From contig NZ_WOWL01000001.1 in assembly GCF_009741265.1 (NCBI RefSeq), positions 1,302,001 through 1,366,000 of the forward strand: DNA of 64,000 nt, read 5' to 3'. Below, piece by piece: positions 57,749 through 64,000 of this stretch (positions are counted from its first letter, which is position 1; each line of letters begins with the position of its first letter). The notes beneath the pieces are model-generated. The model had not been told where the DNA came from. It made no database searches and saw only the letters and a program-made list of their open reading frames with translations. The DNA comes from Pseudarthrobacter sp. GA104 (lineage in GTDB: Bacteria > Actinomycetota > Actinomycetes > Actinomycetales > Micrococcaceae). Both the position numbers and the translations under genes were made by a program.

Positions 57749-59269
57749 TCAGATCCCGCCGGCCAGCTTGTAGTAGGCGGCGTTCCAGTTGAGGTCCTTC
57801 TTGAACTGCCGGATGGAGGTGCCTTCGTCAATGGTCAGCAGTTCGGTTTTGGCGATCTCGGCGAAGTCCTCGAACACTGCCATGCCCACCTGGGTGGAGA
57901 GAACGGTATGGTGGGCGGCGCCGGCGGTGAGCCATGCCGCGGCGGAGGTTGCGAAGTCCGGCTTGGGCTCCCACAGGGCGCGGGCCACGGGCAGGTTGGG
58001 CAGCGGCTGCTCCAGGGGAACGACGTCGACGGCGTTTGCCACCAGGCGGAAACGGTCCCGCATGTCGGACAGGGCGACGACGACGCCCGGGGAGGCATCG
58101 GCGTCGAACACCAGGCGGACCGGGTCTTCCTTGCCGCCGATGCCCAGCGGGTGGATTTCCAGGCGCGGCTTCGATGCCGTGAGTGAAGGGCAGACTTCCA
58201 GCATGTGCGCGCCCAGGATCTTCTCGGACCCGGGTTCCAGGTGGTAGGTGTAGTCCTCCATGAGCGAGGCACCGCCGGGCAGGCCTGCGCCCATCACCTT
58301 CGCGGCGCGGACCAGGATGGCGGTCTTCCAGTCGCCTTCGGCGCCGAAGCCGTACCCGGCGGCCATGAGCCTCTGCACCGCGAGGCCGGGAAGTTGGCGC
58401 AGGGCGCCCAGGTCCTCGAAGGACGTGGTGAACGCGGCGGAGCCGTTGGCCTCCAGGAAGCTGAGCAGGCCGAGTTCGATCCGGGCCCCGTACCGCAGCG
58501 ATTCATGCCTGGCCGCGCCTGCGCGGAGCTCCGGCACCACGTCGTAAAGGTCCTCATATTCCGCCACCAAGGCGTCGACGTCGGCCTCCGCCGCGCCGTG
58601 CACGGCCTCGGCGAGCTCGTTGACGGACCACGTGTTCACGGCGACGCCGAAGCGCAGCTCCGCCTCGGTCTTGTCGCCTTCGGTGACGGCGACGTTGCGC
58701 ATGTTGTCGCCGAAGCGGGTCAGCTTCAGGGTGCGGACTGCGGCCCATCCGGCGGCGGCCCGCTGCCAGGAACCCACCTGGCGTGCCACGTCAGGGTTGG
58801 AGACGTGCCCGACGACGGTCTTCCGGGCGATGCCCAGGCGGGACTGGATGTACCCGAACTCGCGGTCTCCATGCGCGGCCTGGTTCAGGTTCATGAAGTC
58901 GAAGTCGATGTCCGCCCACGGCAGGTCCCGGTTGGCCTGGGTGTGCAGGTGCAGCAGCGGCTTGCGCAGCAGGTCCAGGCCCTGGATCCACATCTTGGCC
59001 GGGCTGAACGTGTGCATCCAGGCGGTTACACCGATCACGGAATCATCCGAGTTCGCTTCCAGGGCCGTGCGCCGGATGGCGTCCGAATCCGTGAGGACAG
59101 GCTTCCAGACAATCCTGACCGGGACGGCGGAATTGGCGTTGAGCTGGTTGGCGATCTCCTGGGACTGGGCGGCCACCTGCTTGAGGACTTCCTCCCCGTA
59201 CAGGTGCTGGCTGCCGGTGAGGAACCAGACCTCGTAGCCGTCGAGGGAAGTGTTTGCTGCGGTGCTCAT
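57749..59269 (-). CDS. araA: L-arabinose isomerase
   Basis: This 506-residue enzyme converts L-arabinose to L-ribulose with manganese. Family segments include [18 protein letters not shown] at the start, [17 protein letters not shown], and the metal-site region [16 protein letters not shown]. The ribosome site AGGAG precedes ATG at 59269. It is the third gene of the araB-araD-araA transcript. Confidence 0.98.
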   Translation of the reverse strand: MSTAANTSLDGYEVWFLTGSQHLYGEEVLKQVAAQSQEIANQLNANSAVPVRIVWKPVLTDSDAIRRTALEANSDDSVIGVTAWMHTFSPAKMWIQGLDLLRKPLLHLHTQANRDLPWADIDFDFMNLNQAAHGDREFGYIQSRLGIARKTVVGHVSNPDVARQVGSWQRAAAGWAAVRTLKLTRFGDNMRNVAVTEGDKTEAELRFGVAVNTWSVNELAEAVHGAAEADVDALVAEYEDLYDVVPELRAGAARHESLRYGARIELGLLSFLEANGSAAFTTSFEDLGALRQLPGLAVQRLMAAGYGFGAEGDWKTAILVRAAKVMGAGLPGGASLMEDYTYHLEPGSEKILGAHMLEVCPSLTASKPRLEIHPLGIGGKEDPVRLVFDADASPGVVVALSDMRDRFRLVANAVDVVPLEQPLPNLPVARALWEPKPDFATSAAAWLTAGAAHHTVLSTQVGMAVFEDFAEIAKTELLTIDEGTSIRQFKKDLNWNAAYYKLAGGI

Positions 59270-59320
59270 GGATTCTCCTGGGAAGTGATGTGGCGGCGCT
59301 GGATTACTGGCCTGTGCTTT

Positions 59321-60049
59321 TTATTGGCCGTAGACGTTCTGGTAGCGGGCATAGAGGGAGTCGATGGAGCCCTGGTCGATGGGCAGGGGCTCGCCCAGCT
59401 GCCTGGAAATGTGGACGGTGCGGGCCACCTCCTCACACATCACGGCGGCCTTCACGGCGGAGCGGGCGTCCTTGCCGATGGTGAAGGGACCGTGGTTCTG
59501 CATCAGGACAGCCGGTGAATTGGAGTTCTTCAGCGTCTCCACGATCCCGTGGCCGATCGAGTCGTCGCCGATCAGCGCGAACGGGCCCACCGGGATGGAG
59601 CCGCCGAACTCATCGCCCATCATGGTCAGCACGCACGGGATGGCCTCCCCCCTCGCAGCCCAGGCGGTGGCGTAGGTGGAGTGGGTGTGCACCACGCCGC
59701 CCACCTCCGGCATGTGCCGGTAGACGTAGGCGTGCGCTGCTGTGTCCGACGACGGAGACAGCGGCGGGTTGCCCCAGTCCACCGTGCCGCCGCCACCGAC
59801 GTTGGTGCCCCTGACGGGCGTGCCGTGCAGGTCGGTCACGATCATCTGCTCCGGGGTCAGGTCCTGGTAGGCGACCCCGGAGGGCTTGATGACCATCAGG
59901 TCGGTGCCCGGCACCCGGGCGGAAACGTTGCCCGCGGTCCACACCACCAGTTCGTAGCGGGTCAGCTCGGCATGCAGCGCGCACACTTCTTCACGGACCC
60001 GGGCGATGGTTTCCAGGATCCCGGTTCCGGTTCCATTCCCTGCACTCAT
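59321..60049 (-). CDS. araD: L-ribulose-5-phosphate 4-epimerase
   Basis: This 242-residue class II aldolase-like enzyme converts L-ribulose-5-phosphate to D-xylulose-5-phosphate. The zinc ligands are in GGVVHTHSTYATAWA and the C-terminal histidine in AVLMQNHGPFTIG. The ATG at 60049 overlaps the araB stop (ATGA), so translation is coupled. Confidence 0.97.
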   Translation of the reverse strand: MSAGNGTGTGILETIARVREEVCALHAELTRYELVVWTAGNVSARVPGTDLMVIKPSGVAYQDLTPEQMIVTDLHGTPVRGTNVGGGGTVDWGNPPLSPSSDTAAHAYVYRHMPEVGGVVHTHSTYATAWAARGEAIPCVLTMMGDEFGGSIPVGPFALIGDDSIGHGIVETLKNSNSPAVLMQNHGPFTIGKDARSAVKAAVMCEEVARTVHISRQLGEPLPIDQGSIDSLYARYQNVYGQ

Positions 60050-61806
60050 GCGGACACCTCCACGGCCGTTTCGGCGGCGGAGCCGGCACCGGGCAGGGCG
60101 GTCCGGGCAGCTTTGCGCTGGATGGCCTTGAGCCGGTGCATCACGTCGTTGCCGCCGCGGCCAAAGTAGTCGTGCAGGGCCTTGTACTCTTGGAAGAGTT
60201 CCTCGTAAGCGGCCACGTTTTCCGGGATGGGCGTGTAGACCTCACCGGGTTCGGAACCCATGGCGGCGGCAGCTTCCCGGATGTCAGCGTATTCTCCGGC
60301 GGCGACGGCGGCGTGGATGGCGGATCCCAGGGCCGGACCCTGCTCCGAGCCGATGGTGGACAGCTGAAGGCCGGTGGCGTCCGCGTAGATCTGCATCAGG
60401 AGCCTGTTCTTGAGCAGGCCGCCGGCCACGATGAATTCCTTCACCGGAACCCCGGCGTCGCGGAAGGCGTCCACGATGGTGCGGGTTCCGAAGGCCGTGG
60501 CTTCCAGCAGGGCGCGGTAGGTGTCCTCGGGCCTGGTGGCGAGGGTCTGGCCCACCACGATGCCGGACAGCTCATGGTCCACCAGCACCGAGCGGTTGCC
60601 CGAGTGCCAGTCGAGTGCGATCAGGCCGTGCTCCCCGATGGCCTGCCGCGACGCCAGTTCGGTGAGGTACTCATGGATCCCCAGCCCGCCGTCCCTGGCA
60701 GCCTGGTGGTATTCGGGCGGGACGCCGTACTTGGTGAACCAGCCGAAGATGTCCCCCACGCCGGACTGCCCGGCCTCGTAGCCCCACAGGCCCGGCACGA
60801 TGCCGCCGTCCACTGCCCCGCACATTCCCGGCACTTCCCGCAGTTCGTTGCCGTTCATCACGTGGCAGGTGGAGGTGCCCATGATGGCCACCAGCTGGCC
60901 GGCTTCCACTGCCTTGGCGGCAGGGACCGTGACGTGGGCGTCAACGTTTCCCACGGCCACGGCGATGCCCTCCGGCAGCCCGGTCCAGGCTGCCGCCTCC
61001 GCCGTCAGGGTGCCGGCGGCGTCCCCCAGCCGCCCGATGGCGTGCTCCAGCTTGGAACTGACAAAGTCCTTGAAGTCCGGGTTCAGGGCGGCCAGGAAAT
61101 CCGCCGAGGGATACCGCCCGTCCTGGTAGATGCCCTTGTAGCCGGCGGTGCAGGCGTTGCGGACGTAGCGGCCGCACAGCTGCCAGACGATCCAGTCGGC
61201 CGCCTCCACCCAGTGGTCCATGGCGGCGTAGGCCTCCGGGTCCTCTTCCAGCAACTGCAGGCCTTTGGCGAACTCCCACTCGGAGGAGATCAGGCCGCCG
61301 TACCGCGGAAGCCACTCTTCGCCCCGTTCGGCGGCCAGCCGGTTGATCCGGTCGGCCTGCCCTTGGGCGGCGTGGTGGCGCCAGAGCTTCACGTAGGCAT
61401 GCGGCCGGTTGGCATAGCCCGGCAATTCGTTCAGGGGCGTGCCATCGGCCTTGACGGGCACCATGGTGCAGGCGGTGAAGTCGGTGGCAATACCGACGAC
61501 GGCGGCCGGGTCGATCCCCGCGGCGGCCACCGCGGCGGGAACGGCTATGCGCAGGACGTCCCTGTAGTCGTTGGGCACCTGAAGCGCCCATTCCCCGGGA
61601 AGCCGTGCTCCGTCGTCGCCCGCCACGTCCTTGGGCAGGGAGCCGGTCACCACTGCATGGGGATACTCATGGACGGCGCTGCCGAGCTCCTTGCCGTCGC
61701 GGACCCGCACCACCACGGCACGGCCTGACAGGGTTCCGTAGTCCACCCCGATCACGCAGTGGTCGGGGTGGACGTCGGAGCTGGAAGTGAACAACGCAGC
61801 TGGCAT
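60046..61806 (-). CDS. araB: Ribulokinase
   Basis: This 586-residue FGGY-family kinase phosphorylates L-ribulose. The N-terminal [18 protein letters not shown], the catalytic region [14 protein letters not shown] and the C-terminal [19 protein letters not shown] are diagnostic. The start is ATG at 61806 with GGAGG upstream. It is the first gene of the leftward operon. Confidence 0.98.
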   Translation of the reverse strand: MPAALFTSSSDVHPDHCVIGVDYGTLSGRAVVVRVRDGKELGSAVHEYPHAVVTGSLPKDVAGDDGARLPGEWALQVPNDYRDVLRIAVPAAVAAAGIDPAAVVGIATDFTACTMVPVKADGTPLNELPGYANRPHAYVKLWRHHAAQGQADRINRLAAERGEEWLPRYGGLISSEWEFAKGLQLLEEDPEAYAAMDHWVEAADWIVWQLCGRYVRNACTAGYKGIYQDGRYPSADFLAALNPDFKDFVSSKLEHAIGRLGDAAGTLTAEAAAWTGLPEGIAVAVGNVDAHVTVPAAKAVEAGQLVAIMGTSTCHVMNGNELREVPGMCGAVDGGIVPGLWGYEAGQSGVGDIFGWFTKYGVPPEYHQAARDGGLGIHEYLTELASRQAIGEHGLIALDWHSGNRSVLVDHELSGIVVGQTLATRPEDTYRALLEATAFGTRTIVDAFRDAGVPVKEFIVAGGLLKNRLLMQIYADATGLQLSTIGSEQGPALGSAIHAAVAAGEYADIREAAAAMGSEPGEVYTPIPENVAAYEELFQEYKALHDYFGRGGNDVMHRLKAIQRKAARTALPGAGSAAETAVEVSA

Positions 61807-61884
61807 GGGGTTGCCTCCATCCGGGAGGCAGAGGCCTCATTACCGGTTTTGTAGGGTCAGGGTCGAGCTAAGTGCTGCAGCAAG

Positions 61885-61978
61885 TGTGAACGCTAACAAA
61901 GAAGAAGTCAATGAGGTCAAAGGTTTTCGGAGTTTCCGTCAGGAGGCTCTTGTTAGCGTTCACAAATCAGTCTATATT
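61885..61978. promoter_or_regulatory. Divergent ara promoter region with two LacI-type operators
   Basis: TGTGAACGCTAACA (61885-61898) and its inverted copy TGTTAGCGTTCACA (61951-61964) are exact complements 66 bases apart. On the plus strand TTGTTA (61950-61955), 17 bases and TATATT (61973-61978) form the transporter promoter, with the operator on its -35. The symmetric TTGTTA at 61894-61899 is the likely -35 for araB. Loop formation between the operators is plausible. Confidence 0.85.
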
Positions 61979-62071
61979 GAACCGACACATCAACCATGTG
62001 GCCAGGGCCGGGAGCATCGTTGCTTCCCGGCCCAACAACACTTCGCGGCAATGCTGCCGCGGAAGGAGAAA

Positions 62072-63199
62072 ATGGTGAGAATCAAAAAACTCATGGGCGC
62101 GGTGGCCCTTGTCCTCGCCCTGACCGTGGGAGCCACCGGTTGCGGCTCCCGTGGCGGAGCCACCGAATCCAGCGGCGCTGCGAAGCCCGGCGACTCGCTG
62201 GTTGGCATCTCGATGCCAACCCAGACATCCGAACGATGGATTGCCGACGGCGCCAACGTTGAGAAGTCCCTGAAAGACCTCGGCTACAAGACGGACCTCC
62301 AGTTCGCCAACGACGACATCCCAACCCAGGTCTCGCAGATCGAGAACATGCTGACGAAGGGCGCCAAAGCCCTGATCATCGCTGCGATTGACGGCACCAC
62401 CCTGACCGACGTCCTGGCCAAGGCCAAGGAGCAGAACGTCAAGGTCATCGCCTACGACCGTCTCATCAACGGCACTCCGAACGTGGACTACTACACCACG
62501 TTCGACAACTACACCGTAGGCGTCCAGCAGGCCACGTCGCTGCTGACCGGCCTGGGCCTGGTCGATGCCAGCGGCAAGAAGGTGGACGGCAAGGGCCCCT
62601 TCAACGTCGAACTCTTCGCCGGAAGCCCGGACGACAACAACGCCAACTTCTTCTGGACCGGCGCCATGGACACCCTCAAGCCGTACCTGGATGCCGGCAC
62701 GCTGAAGGTCCCCAGCGGCCAGGCCAAGTTTGAGCAGGCCGCCATCCTTCGCTGGCAGGCACCCGTGGCACAGAAGCGGATGGAAGACATTCTCACCTCC
62801 GCCTACAGCTCGGGCACCAAGCTGAACGGCGTCCTCTCCCCGTACGACGGCCTGTCCATCGGCATTATCTCCGCCCTCACCAGCACCGGCGGCTACGCCA
62901 AGGGAAGCCTTCCGGTAGTCACCGGCCAGGACGCCGAAAAGGGCTCCGTGAAGTCCATCGTCGCCGGCGAGCAGTACTCCACCATCTTCAAGGACACCCG
63001 CCAGCTCGGCGCCCAGGCCGTCAAGATGGTTGATGCAGTCCTCAAGGGCCAGGAACCGGAGACCAACGACACCAAGACCTACGACAACAAGGTCAAGGTT
63101 GTCCCGGCCTTCCTGCTGAAGTCCGTGATCATCACCAAGGACAACTACAAAAAGGAACTGATCGACTCGGGTTACTACACCGACGCCGACGTCAAGTAG
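62072..63199 (+). CDS. Sugar-binding lipoprotein of a multiple sugar transporter (ChvE-like)
   Basis: This protein of about 375 residues is a CUT2-type periplasmic-binding lipoprotein (lipobox VGATGC). It has [38 protein letters not shown] and [22 protein letters not shown] of the ChvE/XylF group, which binds arabinose, xylose or galactose. ATG at 62072 or GTG at 62075 may be the start; AAGGAG fits the GTG better. Its location and shared operators make L-arabinose the likely ligand. Confidence 0.92.
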   Translation: MVRIKKLMGAVALVLALTVGATGCGSRGGATESSGAAKPGDSLVGISMPTQTSERWIADGANVEKSLKDLGYKTDLQFANDDIPTQVSQIENMLTKGAKALIIAAIDGTTLTDVLAKAKEQNVKVIAYDRLINGTPNVDYYTTFDNYTVGVQQATSLLTGLGLVDASGKKVDGKGPFNVELFAGSPDDNNANFFWTGAMDTLKPYLDAGTLKVPSGQAKFEQAAILRWQAPVAQKRMEDILTSAYSSGTKLNGVLSPYDGLSIGIISALTSTGGYAKGSLPVVTGQDAEKGSVKSIVAGEQYSTIFKDTRQLGAQAVKMVDAVLKGQEPETNDTKTYDNKVKVVPAFLLKSVIITKDNYKKELIDSGYYTDADVK

Positions 63200-63209
63200 T
63201 CAGCGTCCC

Positions 63210-63243
63210 GGGCTGTGGCCGGACCTGCATCCGGCCACAGCCC
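63210..63243 (+). terminator. Intercistronic hairpin after the sugar-binding gene
   Basis: A perfect 14-bp stem (63210-63223 with 63230-63243) has a six-base loop and no U tract. A second hairpin, CCTTCCTGC-AGCA-GCAGGAAGG, follows at 63252-63273. Such pairs usually protect binding-protein mRNA and reduce read-through into the ATPase gene. Confidence 0.75.
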
Positions 63244-63304
63244 CGCCCGCACCTTCCTGCAGCAGCAGGAAGGCCAAGCTTCGACCAGTCAGTGGGAATT
63301 GACG

Positions 63305-64000
63305 ATGAACACACCCATTCTTCAAATGCGAGGAATCACCAAGACGTTCCCCGGCGTGAAAGCGCTGCAGGACGTCACCTTGGATGTGAACCGTGGCGAG
63401 GTCCACGCCATCTGCGGTGAGAACGGCGCCGGCAAGTCAACGCTCATGAAAGTGTTGTCCGGCGTCTATCCTCACAACACCTTCGACGGGGAAATCCTCT
63501 TCGAAAACGAACCCTGCAACTTCTCCAGCATCTCGGACAGCGAGAAGCGGGGCATCGTGATCATCCACCAGGAACTGGCGCTGAGCCCGTACCTCTCAAT
63601 CGCCGAGAACATCTACCTCGGCAACGAACAAGCCACCAACGGATGGGTGGACTGGCGCAAGACCAACCTGGAGGCAGCAAAGCTGCTGGCCCGCGTGGGC
63701 CTAGACGAAAACCCCGTCACTCCCGTCCAGCACATCAGCGTGGGCAAGCAGCAGCTCGTGGAAATCGCCAAGGCGCTGTCCAAGGAAGTGAAGCTGCTCA
63801 TCCTGGACGAGCCCACGGCCGCCCTCAACGACGAGGATTCCGGCCACTTGCTGGATCTGATCCTCCATTTGAAGGGCCAGGGGGTCACCAGCATCATCAT
63901 CAGCCACAAACTCAATGAAATCCGCAAGGTGGCCGACGCCGTCACCATCATCCGGGACGGCAAAACCATCGAGACCCTTCGGCTCGATGAGGGCCAGATC
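63305..64000 (+). CDS. Sugar ABC transporter ATP-binding protein (CUT2 type), partial
   Basis: At least 232 residues of the first nucleotide-binding domain are present, cut by the window end. Walker A is [11 protein letters not shown], the signature region is [17 protein letters not shown] and Walker B is [11 protein letters not shown], with switch His in [14 protein letters not shown]2 ATPases (MglA, XylG, GguA) carry two such domains, so the gene should continue for about another 270 codons. ATG at 63305 follows the binding-protein gene by 105 bases. Confidence 0.93.
   Translation, partial: MNTPILQMRGITKTFPGVKALQDVTLDVNRGEVHAICGENGAGKSTLMKVLSGVYPHNTFDGEILFENEPCNFSSISDSEKRGIVIIHQELALSPYLSIAENIYLGNEQATNGWVDWRKTNLEAAKLLARVGLDENPVTPVQHISVGKQQLVEIAKALSKEVKLLILDEPTAALNDEDSGHLLDLILHLKGQGVTSIIISHKLNEIRKVADAVTIIRDGKTIETLRLDEGQI

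Noticed and set aside
60136..61728. 530-codon open frame on the plus strand opposite araB
   Set aside because: It is a shadow of ribulokinase codons with a Gly/Val/His-rich product and no recognisable domain.

Overview
The window is GC-rich, densely packed chromosomal DNA from an actinobacterium, most probably a member of the Micrococcaceae close to Arthrobacter or Pseudarthrobacter. This placement is an inference. It rests on actinobacteria-restricted families (DUF3027, DUF3263, DUF4193, DUF6314, DUF6457, the LytR C-terminal family, the bacterial XPB helicase pair), c-di-AMP riboswitches ahead of cell-wall hydrolases, an IdeR-type DtxR regulator, many GTG/TTG starts, and many -10-like hexamers only 6-7 bases before the start codon (leaderless mRNAs). 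No rRNA, CRISPR array, insertion sequence or prophage was seen. One tRNA gene (tRNA-Arg, CCU) is present.

Layout. 1-7.1 kb: a DUF998 membrane protein, tRNA-Arg, a DUF6314 gene coupled to a Nudix hydrolase, an ABC exporter coupled to an ABC-F ATPase with a hairpin-bearing leader, and a helix-turn-helix gene coupled to a 7-helix membrane protein. 7.3-14.4 kb: a GH38 alpha-mannosidase and a molybdenum-cofactor group (fdhD, moeA, DUF6457, mobA), then an HNH nuclease. 14.6-17.8 kb: three secreted peptidoglycan hydrolases, two of them behind c-di-AMP riboswitches. 17.8-25.6 kb: ideR, serC, DUF3027, a cold-shock protein, and the helicase-associated/XPB pair. 25.6-27.7 kb: a gene-poor stretch and a secreted prealbumin-fold protein with a leader of about 320 bases. 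27.8-31.4 kb: a two-component system, a lone WXG100 protein and an RNase H fusion. 31.5-38.6 kb: a lone sugar-binding lipoprotein with LacI-type operators, groEL with CIRCE, an amino-acid-type binding protein overlapping cspA, a LytR-C protein, DUF3263 and ung. 38.6-44.3 kb: a siderophore-interacting protein with an iron box, ThrE, two FemAB transferases and TspO. 44.3-50.4 kb: L-serine dehydratase and glycine cleavage genes gcvT and gcvP behind a tandem glycine riboswitch; gcvH is absent here. 50.5-56.6 kb: TetR/MFS divergon, Dps, an APC permease, a secreted AMIN-like protein and DUF4193. 56.7-64 kb: an arabinose locus (LacI-type regulator, araA, araD, araB) divergent from a sugar ABC transporter that runs off the end.

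How the parts connect. IdeR (18 kb) probably represses the siderophore-interacting reductase at 38.66 kb, because a 14/19 match to the iron box covers its -10 and start codon. Serine and glycine metabolism recur: SerC makes phosphoserine, SdaA deaminates serine, GcvTP splits glycine under glycine control, and ThrE exports serine and threonine. Two riboswitches tie the cell-wall hydrolases to c-di-AMP. The arabinose operon and its transporter share a divergent promoter region with two inverted copies of one 14-base operator.

No clearly new multi-gene system is proven. The best candidates for undescribed biology are the ABC-F leader (5531-5612), the structured leader and secreted prealbumin protein (25918-27647), the HTH/7-helix pair (5672-7140), and the palindrome-rich segment lying where gcvH might be expected (45890-46046).
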